64,000 bases of DNA, from NCBI GenBank assembly GCA_022823465.1, contig JAJEHX010000033.1, positions 118,054 through 182,053 on the forward strand, read 5' to 3'. This document shows positions 25,741 through 34,591 of this stretch, piece after piece (position 1 is the first letter of the stretch; the number at the start of each line of letters is the position of its first letter). The DNA comes from Candidatus Latescibacterota bacterium. Lineage in GTDB: Bacteria; JAAXHH01. Position numbers and translations under genes: made by a program. The notes below the pieces were generated by a model. It was not told the origin of the DNA. It did not search any database and was given only the letters and a program-made list of their open reading frames with translations.

Positions 25741-27684
25741 TTACACTGCCGCCCGGGTCGTCCGGGCGGTCCGGGCGGTCCGGGCGATCTCCTCTTCGAG
25801 CTCGTCGATGAACGCGTCGACCGACATGTTCCCCTGGTCACCCTGGCCGTGCCGGCGGACCGATACATCGCCGGCCTCGAGTTCACGGGCGCCCGCGATG
25901 GCCATGTAGGGGATCTTCTTCGTCTCCGCCTCGCGGATCTTGTAGCCCACCTTCTCGTTCCTCACGTCCGTCTCGACACGGATCCCCGCGTCGGCCAGCC
26001 TGCCTTCAACCTGCCGGACGTACTCGGTCTGGTGCTCCGATATGCCGATCACGATGGCCTGAACGGGCGCCAGCCAGGTAGGGAACGCACCCGCGCAGTG
26101 CTCGATGTACACGCCGAGAAACCGTTCCAGGCTTCCGAGTATGGCGCGGTGGATCATGACGGGACGGGCGGGTTTTCCGGATTCGGTGATGTATTCCAGA
26201 TCGAAGAGCTCGGGCATGTTGAAATCCAGCTGGCACGTACCCAGTTGCCATGGCCGCTGCAGGGCGTCTCTGACGAAGAAATCCACCTTGGGGCCGTAGA
26301 AGGCCGCCTCGCCGGGCGCGACCTCGTAGTAGACATCCAGGCTGTCCAGGACATTGGCCAGGGTTTCCTCCGCCTGGTCCCAGATTTCGTCTGAACCCGC
26401 GCGCTTGTCCGAACGGGTGGACAGGTAGATGCTGGTGTCTTCGAATCCCAGCGTGGAATATGCGTTCTCCAGCATTTTGATGAAATCGTCGACTTCATCC
26501 CTGATCTGGTCCGGACGGCAGAAGATGTGGGCGTCGTCCTGCGAAAAGGAGCGCACCCGCATCAATCCGGCCGTGACGCCGGACCGCTCATGCCGGTGCA
26601 GCCGGGCGAAATCCGCGTACCGGATGGGCAGGTCGCGGTAGGAATGATGGCCGGCCGCGTACATGAGGCAGTGGCTGGGACAGTTCATCGGCTTGGGCGC
26701 GTACTCCCGGTCGTCGGCGTCGATGGTGAACATTTCGTCCCAGAAATGTTCGTAGTGGCCGGAGGTCTTCCACAGGCCGGCTTCGTAGATCAGCGGGGTA
26801 ATTACTTCATCGTAGCCATGTTTTCTATAAAGTTCCCGCACGTAATCGGTCAGCGTATTGTAGACCTGGGCGCCTTTCGGAAAGAAGAAGGGCGACGCCG
26901 GCGCGTAGGGATGGAACATGAACAGTTCGAGCTGCCTGCCCAGTTTCCGGTGATCCCGGCGTTCCGCTTCGGCGCGCCGTTCCAGGTACCCTTCCAGGTC
27001 TTTCCGGCTGGGATAGGAAACGCCGTAAATCCGCTGGAGGCTCTGGTTGTTCTCGTCGCCGTGCCAGTAGGCGGCCGCCACATTGAGCAGCTTGAAGGCC
27101 TTGATCTTTCCGGTCGACGGGATGTGCGGCCCCCGGCAGAGGTCGATGAAATCCCCCTGCTCGTAAATGCTGATCACCTCGTCCGCGGCCAGGTCGTCGA
27201 TCATCTCGACCTTGTAGGATTCGCCCCGTTCGGTGAACAGGGCGCGGGCGTCTTCGCGGGACAGCTCGCGGCGCCGGATGGGCATGTCCGCCCGGGACAG
27301 CTCGACCATGCGGTCCTCGATGCGCTCGAGGTCATCGGCCGTGAAGGGCTCCGGCATGTCGAAGTCGTAATAGAATCCTTCCTCGATCGGAGGACCGATG
27401 GTCAACCGCGCTTCGGGGAACAGCTCTTTCGTCGCCTGGGCCATCAGGTGCGTGGTACTGTGCCAGTACACCTCGCGACCCTCCGGATTGTTGAAGGTCA
27501 GCACCTCCAGGGCGGCGTCCCCGTTCAGCCGGTGGTCCAGGTCGACCTGGGCGCCGTCGAGCTTGGCCGCCAGCGCCGCCCGGCCCAGACCCGGACCGAT
27601 GCGCGCGACCGCGTCCATAACCGTCGAACCCGGCTCCATTTCGAAATGACCGCCGTCGGGAAGGGTAATCCTGACGCTATCCAC
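25741..27684 (-). CDS. thrS: Threonyl-tRNA synthetase
   Basis: ThrS charges tRNA-Thr. The 647-residue protein has an N-terminal TGS domain, an editing domain (HSTTHLMAQATKELFPEARL near residue 75, and an HIPSTGKI segment), the class II core (MNCPSHCLMYAAGHHSYRDL and FGPK-like FYGPKVDFFVRDAL), and an anticodon-binding domain. The C-terminus ends ARTARTARTTRAAV, encoded by a 9-bp repeat array and absent from typical ThrS. It starts with GTG behind GAGGAG. A strong promoter lies about 50 bp upstream, so it is probably the first gene of the translation operon. Confidence 0.97.
   Translation of the reverse strand: MDSVRITLPDGGHFEMEPGSTVMDAVARIGPGLGRAALAAKLDGAQVDLDHRLNGDAALEVLTFNNPEGREVYWHSTTHLMAQATKELFPEARLTIGPPIEEGFYYDFDMPEPFTADDLERIEDRMVELSRADMPIRRRELSREDARALFTERGESYKVEMIDDLAADEVISIYEQGDFIDLCRGPHIPSTGKIKAFKLLNVAAAYWHGDENNQSLQRIYGVSYPSRKDLEGYLERRAEAERRDHRKLGRQLELFMFHPYAPASPFFFPKGAQVYNTLTDYVRELYRKHGYDEVITPLIYEAGLWKTSGHYEHFWDEMFTIDADDREYAPKPMNCPSHCLMYAAGHHSYRDLPIRYADFARLHRHERSGVTAGLMRVRSFSQDDAHIFCRPDQIRDEVDDFIKMLENAYSTLGFEDTSIYLSTRSDKRAGSDEIWDQAEETLANVLDSLDVYYEVAPGEAAFYGPKVDFFVRDALQRPWQLGTCQLDFNMPELFDLEYITESGKPARPVMIHRAILGSLERFLGVYIEHCAGAFPTWLAPVQAIVIGISEHQTEYVRQVEGRLADAGIRVETDVRNEKVGYKIREAETKKIPYMAIAGARELEAGDVSVRRHGQGDQGNMSVDAFIDELEEEIARTARTARTTRAAV
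25751..25786. repeat. 9-bp tandem repeat array, 4 units, encoding the ThrS C-terminal tail
   Basis: Plus-strand units are GCCCGGGTC followed by three copies of GTCCGGGCG. Read in the thrS frame on the minus strand they give Ala-Arg-Thr repeats, just before the stop codon. Confidence 0.88.
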
Positions 27685-27737
27685 TGACTGACTCCTCGGC
27701 AGTTCCGCTTGATTCCGCTACATCGAACAAACAGATA

Positions 27738-27766
27738 AAGATAAAGTTCACGGCAGGTTCTGTCAA
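27738..27766 (-). promoter_or_regulatory. Sigma70-type promoter for the thrS operon
   Basis: On the minus strand TTGACA, 17 bp and TATCTT are found. The expected transcript start is about 47 bases before the thrS GTG. I see no T-box or other leader structure. Confidence 0.75.
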
Positions 27767-27791
27767 TAAAATAACCGCGTCCCGAAACCCC

Positions 27792-29249
27792 TCAGCGATC
27801 GAGCAGGCTGCCCATCATATCGCTGTAAGAACGCCGGCCGTCGGCGGTGTTTTTGCTGATCCGCGAATGCTGGTGCAGACCCTCGAGGAGGAATTCCATG
27901 GCAACGGCCAGTTCGGCCCGGCTGTCCGTCCGGATATGCTCGCCGGCCAGCTTCCGCAATCCGCCTACGCCGTTCAACGCACTGTAATAGGATTTGTCGT
28001 CCATGGCGTCCGAAATCTCGACCGTTTTTCCCTCTTCAAACCAGGCAAGGATTTCCTGGTAGTACGCGCCGCGTTCGTCATCCTCGCCGTAGACCGCGGG
28101 AAAGTAACTTACGAAAACTTCCTTCACGGCCCGGCCGATCAACGCCTCGGCCACTTTGACTTCGCCTTCCTGCTCGCCCTCGTAGACGAGTTCCAGTTTA
28201 CCCGTCATCGCCGGTATCGCCGCGGACAGATCGCACATGCGGGGCACGATGGACTTCTGCTTCTGCAATATGCATCGCCTTTCGACCTGGCTGACCAGGT
28301 TTTCCATGGCGGCGATGGTCATGCGCGTGCTCACGCCGGAAGTCTGGTCGATGAATTCGCTGCCCCGGGCCTGGAAGGCGATCTCCTCCACCGTTTCGCG
28401 CAGGAAGGCCGGCATGTCGACGCGCGCGCCGCCGGGCCGGTCGGTCCAGGCCTCCTGGTCGGTGATGGCCATGGCGAATGCGCGGTTTACCGGGTAATGG
28501 GTGAGGATCTGCGAGTCGATGCGGTCCTTGAGCGGGGTGATGATGGCGCCCCGGTTTGTATAGTCCTCCGGGTTCGCCGAAAAGACGATCATCACGTCCA
28601 GGGGGATCCGCACGGGGAACCCCCGGATCTGGATGTCCTTCTCTTCCATGATGTTCAGCAGGCCGACCTGGATGCGGGGCTGGAGGTCGGGCAGTTCGTT
28701 GACGGCGAAAATGCCCCGGTTCATCCTTGGGATGATGCCGAAGTGGATTACGCCCTCGTGGGCGTAGTGGAGCCGCTGGGAGGCCGCCTTGATGGGATCG
28801 ATGTCGCCGATCAGGTCGGAAATGGTCACGTCGGGGGTGGCGAGTTTTTCGCCGTACCGCCGCGACCGGCCGATCCATTCGATGGGCGTGTCGTCCCCAT
28901 GTTCGCTCACGAGGTCCCGGGCGCGCCGGCTGACGGGCGCGAAGGGCGAACTGTTGATTTCGCAGCCTTCGATCACGGGCATGGACTCGTCGAGCAACGC
29001 GGCCAGCGATCTCAGGATGCGGGTTTTCGCCTGCCCCCGCAGCCCGAGGAGAATGAAGTCGTGCCGGGACAGGATCGCGTTGATCAGTTCGGGGATTACG
29101 GTCTTGTCGTACCCGACGATACCGGGAAAGACCTGCTCGCCGCGGGTGAGTTTGCCGATCAGGTTGTCCCGCATCTCATCTTTGATGGTTCGTTGCGGAT
29201 AACCCATGCCGCGCAGCGCGCCAATGGTAGTGGCAGCGGTGTAGTCCAT
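27792..29249 (-). CDS. AAA+ ATPase related to the magnesium-chelatase I subunit and MoxR
   Basis: The 485-residue protein has an AAA+ core with a variant P-loop (LLGLRGQAKTRILRSL) near residue 68. Other motifs are a HFGIIPRMNRGIFAVNELPD segment (Walker B region), VFSANPEDYTNRG (sensor 1), and a conserved TPLKDRIDSQ. Bacteria that do not make chlorophyll carry such ChlI/BchI-like proteins, usually beside a von Willebrand A partner that they remodel or load. No VWA gene is visible here. The actual role is unknown. It lies downstream of thrS but may have its own start. Confidence 0.85.
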   Translation of the reverse strand: MDYTAATTIGALRGMGYPQRTIKDEMRDNLIGKLTRGEQVFPGIVGYDKTVIPELINAILSRHDFILLGLRGQAKTRILRSLAALLDESMPVIEGCEINSSPFAPVSRRARDLVSEHGDDTPIEWIGRSRRYGEKLATPDVTISDLIGDIDPIKAASQRLHYAHEGVIHFGIIPRMNRGIFAVNELPDLQPRIQVGLLNIMEEKDIQIRGFPVRIPLDVMIVFSANPEDYTNRGAIITPLKDRIDSQILTHYPVNRAFAMAITDQEAWTDRPGGARVDMPAFLRETVEEIAFQARGSEFIDQTSGVSTRMTIAAMENLVSQVERRCILQKQKSIVPRMCDLSAAIPAMTGKLELVYEGEQEGEVKVAEALIGRAVKEVFVSYFPAVYGEDDERGAYYQEILAWFEEGKTVEISDAMDDKSYYSALNGVGGLRKLAGEHIRTDSRAELAVAMEFLLEGLHQHSRISKNTADGRRSYSDMMGSLLDR

Positions 29250-29401
29250 TTGCTCCTGGAAATCCGTGACGGGATGGATTCGAGGGGGAGGATCCGTGGC
29301 GTGGATTTCCCATTCGACCGTCGACGGATTCTATACGCGGAAGGCCTGTCCTGTCAACAGTTTTTTGCCTTCTCCCAGGGGCCGTAACACCGTCTTTTCC
29401 T

Positions 29402-29430
29402 TTGACTTCAACGGGCTTTCGGCCTAATTT
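29402..29430 (+). promoter_or_regulatory. Sigma70-type promoter immediately before the membrane protein/PBP1A operon
   Basis: TTGACT, 17 bp and TAATTT end only 8 bp before the ATG at 29439. The predicted start of transcription coincides with that codon, implying a leaderless or nearly leaderless mRNA. Confidence 0.6.
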
Positions 29431-29438
29431 GAATGGTT

Positions 29439-30362
29439 ATGAAGAATCTGCTCCATGCCGTGCCCGCCGTGTTGCTGACTGTCGCGCTGATTGCCATGGG
29501 CCTGGCTGAAATACGCTGGCACGTCATCGAACGGTTCGTCGGCGCCTACATGGATGCCCGCAATGATTCCCGCGACCGGCTGGACCGGTTCGTAGACCAG
29601 GAGGTCCGGACCAACCAGGCGCTGGAGTACGCGGACCGGTTGATCGAACAACGCAGCCAGATCGCGTTGGATACGGAAGACGAACCCGGCGGATCGGGTA
29701 CCCGGAACGCTCCGGCATCCGAAATCGTCCGGCTGGAACGCGGGCACAAGCTGATCATGACCCGGGACCGTTTTCTAGACATCCCCGAACGGTTCGCCAG
29801 GACCCGACATCCTTCAGAAGGATCGACCGATCCACCGTCCGGCGGACCGTCGCGGGAATCGCCTGGTACGCGTCCGGGATCGCCGTCCTACACACAGACA
29901 GATGCGCTTCCCGAATCGCCGTCGCCCATTGAACCCGATTCCCTGGCAGGCTGGACGCGCACGGTGGTTATCCGGCCGGGGTGGATTCGCAGAGGCGAAA
30001 TCTACCTGGTGGACGACGACAACTACATCCTGCGCCGGATGCCGGTATCGGTCGAACAGTTCCATCTCATCGATGCCTATGCGACGGCGGCTGAAGGACG
30101 GATGCACGAAGGCATGGAGCACGTGTACGGCCCCGAGATGTTTTTCGATACGTTGCGGAGCCTGGACACGGACATGCGGGACGAAATCATCGATCCGCTG
30201 CGGTTCCGGGATCTGGAAGCCACCGCGCAGCGGATAGGGGTATCCGAGAACCAGCGGATCATACAGATCGAACGGTTGGTGGACGGCCGCATCGACGTGG
30301 TCACCATACCGGTATCCGCGGACCTGTTCGTGGATCTGTACGTGGCGTTGGGAGCGCTTTGA
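29439..30362 (+). CDS. Unrecognised membrane-anchored protein coupled to PBP1A
   Basis: The protein (307 residues from this ATG) has one N-terminal hydrophobic helix (HAVPAVLLTVALIAMGLAEI), which is an anchor or uncleaved signal. A helical, charged stretch follows (about 30-110), then a Pro/Ser-rich linker (about 125-165) and a C-terminal domain (RTVVIRPGWIRRGEIYLVDD onward). I know of no family name. Its stop overlaps a TTG that could start the next gene, a bifunctional penicillin-binding protein, so a cell-wall role is plausible. An ATG two codons upstream lies before the predicted transcript start and was not chosen. Confidence 0.7.
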   Translation: MKNLLHAVPAVLLTVALIAMGLAEIRWHVIERFVGAYMDARNDSRDRLDRFVDQEVRTNQALEYADRLIEQRSQIALDTEDEPGGSGTRNAPASEIVRLERGHKLIMTRDRFLDIPERFARTRHPSEGSTDPPSGGPSRESPGTRPGSPSYTQTDALPESPSPIEPDSLAGWTRTVVIRPGWIRRGEIYLVDDDNYILRRMPVSVEQFHLIDAYATAAEGRMHEGMEHVYGPEMFFDTLRSLDTDMRDEIIDPLRFRDLEATAQRIGVSENQRIIQIERLVDGRIDVVTIPVSADLFVDLYVALGAL

Positions 30363-30394
30363 TCCGTTCGCAGTGGACGGACCGGGATGCGACG

Positions 30395-32734
30395 ATGAAG
30401 ATGAATTTCCTTAATTTAAGGCGGATAGTGTACGGAATATCCGGCGCGTTGCTGCTCGGCGTGCTGACGGCCGCAGTCCTGTTTTTCTTTACCGTACCCT
30501 CCATTCCCCGCCTGCCGGACGATCTGAACGACATCTTCGGACAAATGACCCGGATCTATGCCTACGACCAGGAGGGTAATCCGCGCCTGGTCCATACCCT
30601 GGGCGGACATCGCCGGGTCGACCTGGAAGAGATCGCGCCGGTATTCCGGGACGCGATCATCGCCACCGAGGACGCCGACTTCTTCAACCACCGGGGCGTG
30701 GACAAACCCGGCATCGTCCGGGCCTTCGTGACCAATCTCAGAGAAGGCCGGATCCTGGGGCAGGGCGCGAGCACGATCACCCAGCAACTCGCGCGCCATC
30801 TCTTCTTCACCCGCGACAAGGTATGGATACGCAAGATCCGGGAAGCCATGGCTTCGACGCAGATCGAGGCGAGATTCAGCAAGGACGAGATCCTTTCCGC
30901 CTACTGCAACAACATGTATTTCGGTGCCGACGCCTACGGCGTGGAAGAGGCTGCGCAGCGTTTCTTCAGCAAGCACGCGAGCGACCTCACGCTGGGCGAA
31001 TCCGCGCTGCTCGCCGGCCTGGTTCAGCGGCCGAGCGACTACAACCCCTACTATCGCATGGACCGGGCGCTCAGCCGCAGGGAGACCGTCCTCCGGCGCA
31101 TGATGGACAACGGGTACATCACAGAGGAAGAGGCCGCGCAGGCCCGGGAGGAAAAGCTGGCGCTCAAGGGAACGAGCATCGGTCCGGCCAGGGGGCCGTA
31201 CTACCTTGATTACGTCGAGGACCTTCTGATTCGGCGATTTGGCAGCAACCTGGTATACAATGGGGGATTGAAGGTCTACGTCGCCATGGATCCGGACCTG
31301 CAGGATCTGGCCGAGGAGGCCATCACGGCCCGGATGGCCTACGTGGACTCCCTGGTCGGCGATCCGGCCTACGACACGGCCACGGCGGAAGAGAAGAAGC
31401 GGGCGCTCGAAGCGGCGCTGGTCGCCATCGATCCGCGGACCGGAGCGGTAAGGGCCCTGGCCGGCGGCCGCGACTACACGGCGAGCGAATTCAACCGGGC
31501 CGTCGAAAGCAACCGGCAGCCGGGGTCCGGGTTCAAGCCCGTCGTCTACCTGGCGGCGCTGGACCGCCTCGGCTATTCCGCCAACACGGTCGTCGTGGAC
31601 GAACCCGTGGCCTACACGACTGAACTGGGCGACCTCTGGGAACCGCAGAACTTCACCCGGGAATACGAAGGTCCCGTCATCCTCAAGCGCGCCTTCATGC
31701 GGTCGATCAACGTGGTTTCCGCCAAGCTGGTAAGCGAAGTCGGACCTTCGACGGTCATCGAGTACGCCCGCCGCCTGGGGATCACCAGTCCGCTGGAGCC
31801 GATACTTTCCCTGGGGCTGGGCACCAACGGGGTCTCGCCGCTGGAGATGGCTTCCGCCTACTCCGTATTCGCCACGGGCGGAATTTACCACAAGCCCTAT
31901 GCCATAACCCGCGTGGAAGATTCCGAGGGCAGGTTGATCGAGGAAACCGAGCCGGAATCGCGCCGCGTGATCAGCGCACAGTCCGCGTACCTGATGCTCG
32001 ACCTCCTCCGCGGGGTCATTCTCGGCGGTACCGGCGTGAGCATTCGCTATCGATACGGGTTCACCGAACCGAGCGGTGGCAAGACGGGGACTTCGAGCGA
32101 GTCCAGGGACGTGTGGTTCAACGGTTTCACGAAGGATCTCGCGGCCTCCGTATGGGTAGGGTACGATGACGCCCGGCCCCTCCTGTCGATCGAAGAAGAC
32201 GAGGAGATTACCGGAGCTTCAGGCGCCATACCCGTCTGGGCGGCTTTCATGAAACAGGCCACTGCGCTGCAGAAACAACGCGAGGCCGAAGCGCGGGCGG
32301 CAGCGGCGGATTCGGCGGCGGGGCCGCTGGCCGGCCTGTGGCCGGACGGGGACCGGGAACTGGCGGATGACGAGGAGGCGAAAGAACGCCTGGCCTTCCC
32401 GATGCCTCTGGGCATCGAAACGATACGAGTAGACATACGTACGGGACGGTTGTCGACGGATCCCGAATCCTCCCTGCCCGTGACCGTTCGCGGCACGAAC
32501 CCGAGAGAAAGACCGGGGACGGTCACGCCGGACGGGGGAGAACCGGAGGAGACGGGATTGACGGAGCCGGAGGAGCAGGAGGACCGGCCGGGACAGGTGG
32601 GACAGGCGGAACAGGGCGGACCGTTCGAGCTAGACGGCCGGAGCCGTCCAACCGAACAGCCCGCGGCGCCGGACGGACCGGGTGAGCCAAGTGGGCCAGG
32701 CGGTCCAGGCGGTCCGGCTGATCAGTCAGGCTAG
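30395..32734 (+). CDS. mrcA: Penicillin-binding protein 1A, bifunctional glycosyltransferase/transpeptidase
   Basis: The enzyme polymerises and cross-links peptidoglycan in the periplasm. It has an N-terminal TM anchor. The GT51 domain has the catalytic Glu in ATEDADFFNHRGVD (about residue 91) and GASTITQQLARHLFF. The transpeptidase has SGFK (about 378), SIN and KTGTS (about 563). The last 100 residues are low-complexity and end GPGGPGGPADQSG, encoded by a 9-bp repeat array. The ATG at MKMNF is used; a TTG at 30359 overlapping the previous stop would add 12 residues. Confidence 0.95.
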   Translation: MKMNFLNLRRIVYGISGALLLGVLTAAVLFFFTVPSIPRLPDDLNDIFGQMTRIYAYDQEGNPRLVHTLGGHRRVDLEEIAPVFRDAIIATEDADFFNHRGVDKPGIVRAFVTNLREGRILGQGASTITQQLARHLFFTRDKVWIRKIREAMASTQIEARFSKDEILSAYCNNMYFGADAYGVEEAAQRFFSKHASDLTLGESALLAGLVQRPSDYNPYYRMDRALSRRETVLRRMMDNGYITEEEAAQAREEKLALKGTSIGPARGPYYLDYVEDLLIRRFGSNLVYNGGLKVYVAMDPDLQDLAEEAITARMAYVDSLVGDPAYDTATAEEKKRALEAALVAIDPRTGAVRALAGGRDYTASEFNRAVESNRQPGSGFKPVVYLAALDRLGYSANTVVVDEPVAYTTELGDLWEPQNFTREYEGPVILKRAFMRSINVVSAKLVSEVGPSTVIEYARRLGITSPLEPILSLGLGTNGVSPLEMASAYSVFATGGIYHKPYAITRVEDSEGRLIEETEPESRRVISAQSAYLMLDLLRGVILGGTGVSIRYRYGFTEPSGGKTGTSSESRDVWFNGFTKDLAASVWVGYDDARPLLSIEEDEEITGASGAIPVWAAFMKQATALQKQREAEARAAAADSAAGPLAGLWPDGDRELADDEEAKERLAFPMPLGIETIRVDIRTGRLSTDPESSLPVTVRGTNPRERPGTVTPDGGEPEETGLTEPEEQEDRPGQVGQAEQGGPFELDGRSRPTEQPAAPDGPGEPSGPGGPGGPADQSG
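32671..32715. repeat. 9-bp tandem repeat array, 5 units, encoding the PBP1A C-terminal tail
   Basis: Plus-strand units are GGACGGACC, GGGTGAGCC, AAGTGGGCC, AGGCGGTCC and AGGCGGTCC. They are read as Gly/Pro-rich triplets. Related partial units (GGACAGGTG, GGACAGGCG) occur about 80 bp upstream. Confidence 0.82.
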
Positions 32735-32744
32735 CGTTGGAAGA

Positions 32745-33002
32745 TCAGGATCCATTGCTGTTGCGGTCTATCGCTTCCCGCACCGCTGGGATCAGGAACA
32801 CGTTTTCCAGGGGAAACTCGGAGAAGGCGCGGCCGAGGAGGTTGATCCGGCTGTCCGTGTCGAGCCGCTTGTTGATCACGATATGGTACCTTCCGCGGTA
32901 CCGGCACAGTCCGCCGTCGCCGTCCAGCTTGCCGTAGCGGACCCTGATGGACATCCGTTCCGCCAGGTCTTCGAATTCCTGCAATAGCGTCGTACTGTCC
33001 AT
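32745..33002 (-). CDS. Small conserved protein of unknown function
   Basis: The 85-residue protein reads MDSTTLLQEFEDLAERMSIR, then VRYGKLDGDGGLCRYRGRYH and INKRLDTDSR. Small proteins with this LxxLAExLGIxVRY....GGLCR layout are widespread in Bacteroidetes and relatives, but I know of no assigned role. The start is placed at the ATG because the frame upstream crosses the predicted promoter. It is transcribed away from the tRNA pair and converges on PBP1A. Confidence 0.7.
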   Translation of the reverse strand: MDSTTLLQEFEDLAERMSIRVRYGKLDGDGGLCRYRGRYHIVINKRLDTDSRINLLGRAFSEFPLENVFLIPAVREAIDRNSNGS

Positions 33003-33117
33003 GTCACACGCGGATATGAAGACGAACCGTTCACCCCGGCGGCCTTGAAATCGCCCGGGAAGCACGGACCGGATTCCGACTCGCACGTCGCAGTTACGCG
33101 TCGCTTTAATGCACCGT

Positions 33118-33146
33118 AACATATAACGGACGCCTGGTCGGGTCAA
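33118..33146 (-). promoter_or_regulatory. Sigma70-type promoter for the small conserved gene
   Basis: On the minus strand TTGACC, 17 bp and TATGTT are found. This implies a leader of about 110 bases before the ATG at 33002. The 33003-33332 interval holds only this promoter and the divergent tRNA promoter. Confidence 0.55.
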
Positions 33147-33257
33147 GTGCCGTTGCCCTTTACCGGGGCCGCGGCCCTTCGACGGGACCGTGATGCGGCC
33201 CGGCGAAACGGCGGTCTCAGGGGGGTGTTAACGGAGTCGGCCGGCATCAAAAAACAC

Positions 33258-33286
33258 TTGACATCAGTCGGCCGCATTTCGATATT
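33258..33286 (+). promoter_or_regulatory. Sigma70-type promoter for tRNA-Gly and tRNA-Cys
   Basis: TTGACA, 17 bp and GATATT precede the tRNA pair. The predicted start is about 40 bases before the first tRNA. Confidence 0.65.
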
Positions 33287-33332
33287 TCGTGGGAAGTTTG
33301 CAGCACCGTCCTCAGTGGAACGCGTGTTATCA

Positions 33333-33404
33333 GCGGGAGTAGCTCAGCGGTAGAGCATCACCTTGCCAAGGTGAGGGTCGCGGGTTCAAGCCCCGTCTCC
33401 CGCC
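33333..33404 (+). tRNA. tRNA-Gly (GCC)
   Basis: Acceptor arms GCGGGAG and CTCCCGC pair fully. The D arm, the anticodon arm TCACC-TTGCCAA-GGTGA with anticodon GCC, and a T arm with GGTTCAAGC are all present. No CCA is encoded. Confidence 0.96.
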
Positions 33405-33413
33405 TTCGGACGT

Positions 33414-33485
33414 GGCGGCATAGCCAAGTGGCTAAGGCACGGGATTGCAAATCCTCGATCGCCGGTTCGAATCCGGCTGCCGCCT
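33414..33485 (+). tRNA. tRNA-Cys (GCA)
   Basis: Acceptor arms GGCGGCA and TGCCGCC pair fully. The anticodon arm GGGAT-TGCAAAT-CC carries GCA, and the T arm contains GGTTCGAATCC. It lies 9 bp after tRNA-Gly and is probably co-transcribed. CCA is not encoded. Confidence 0.95.
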
Positions 33486-33583
33486 TGTATCCTTCCAAAT
33501 CCCCTACCCTCCCAATCGCATTCGATCGTGGCCGTCCTTCTTGGAATCGCCCGGGATATCCCTTTAAACCAATTACTTGAATC

Positions 33584-34591
33584 ATGGCCGAAATCGAATG
33601 GGTACGTCGCATATACAGTGACGGCTGGCACAACGCCTTCACGGATTTCAAGCTGTTTAAAGGCCGTTACTACGTCTGTTTTCGCAACGGCCTCTCCCAC
33701 GTAAGTCCCGAAGGCAAGGCCGTGGTCATCGCCAGCGACGACCTGGCCGCCTGGAAACGGGCGTGCGTGCCGGTCAACACGACGGGCGACGACCGGGATC
33801 CCCACATGGTCGCGGCCGCCGACCGGATGTTTATGTACGTTGGAAGCGTCACCCGCCCCGGTCCCGGACTTACCGGCAACGACGTGGTCCGCGTTATTCG
33901 GACCAATTGTGTCTACAGTGAGGACGGAGAGGCCTGGTCCGATCCTGTGAAGGTCTACCGGGACGGGTACTGGCTCTGGGGGGTCGGCCGGGTCGACGAC
34001 CGGTTCTACGGGCTGGCATACGGAAATGAACCGGAAGCCCGGGACGGGCAACCTGCCGAACTCCACCTGGTGCAGTCCGCCGACGGGCTGGACTGGGAAT
34101 TCGTGTCCGTAGTCACGAAAAACGGGAGCGAGGCCACGTTCCGCGTCACCGCCGACGGTACCATGCGTGTGGCCATCCGGGGCGGTGACGAAAACCGTTT
34201 CACTCTGGCTTCCGCAAAGCCTCCGTACACGGACTGGCGGCTCCAGGATCTGGGCGATTCGATCCCGGCGCCCCGTCTCGTCGAGGTCGACGGCCGGGAA
34301 TACGTGATCGGCCGGCAGCACCTGCGCGGTCCAGGCGGTCCAGGCGGTCCAGGCGGTCCGGATGGCCAGGGACCCATTGTCGAAAGGCGCACGAGCATCT
34401 GGCGGCTGGAGGAGGACGGCGTGGTCCATGTCCTCGACCTGCCGTCGGGCGGCGACACGTCCTACGTAGGCGTAGTGCAACAGGAGGACGGCGCTCTGCT
34501 GCTGAGTTACTACTCGCAGCACGAGGTCGAGACCGGCGAGAAGCACTTTCTCTACCCGGCTAACATCTACCTGGCCCGGGTCAGGCTGTGA
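33584..34591 (+). CDS. Sialidase/glycosidase-like beta-propeller protein
   Basis: The 335-residue protein has repeated blade-like segments with Asp-box-like patterns (YSDGWHNAFTDFKLFKGRYY, YSEDGEAWSDP, QSADGLDWEF). These resemble exo-sialidase and GH43-like five- or six-bladed propellers. There is no signal peptide, so a cytoplasmic or non-classical role is possible. The catalytic residues of true sialidases (Arg triad) cannot be confirmed. Near residue 249, GPGGPGGPGGPDG is inserted by a 9-bp repeat array, probably in a surface loop. It precedes PhyH and SDR genes on the same strand. Confidence 0.6.
   Translation: MAEIEWVRRIYSDGWHNAFTDFKLFKGRYYVCFRNGLSHVSPEGKAVVIASDDLAAWKRACVPVNTTGDDRDPHMVAAADRMFMYVGSVTRPGPGLTGNDVVRVIRTNCVYSEDGEAWSDPVKVYRDGYWLWGVGRVDDRFYGLAYGNEPEARDGQPAELHLVQSADGLDWEFVSVVTKNGSEATFRVTADGTMRVAIRGGDENRFTLASAKPPYTDWRLQDLGDSIPAPRLVEVDGREYVIGRQHLRGPGGPGGPGGPDGQGPIVERRTSIWRLEEDGVVHVLDLPSGGDTSYVGVVQQEDGALLLSYYSQHEVETGEKHFLYPANIYLARVRL
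34326..34361. repeat. 9-bp tandem repeat array, 4 units, inside the propeller protein gene
   Basis: Three identical GCGGTCCAG units are followed by GCGGTCCGG, read in frame as Gly-Pro-Gly-Gly-Pro. This is the only array of the family that lies inside a domain rather than at a gene end. Confidence 0.9.

Noticed and set aside
25710..25886. N-terminal extension of IF-3 from an upstream ATG
   Set aside because: It would lie mostly inside the end of thrS, consists of repeat-derived sequence, and ignores the well-placed ribosome site before ATT.
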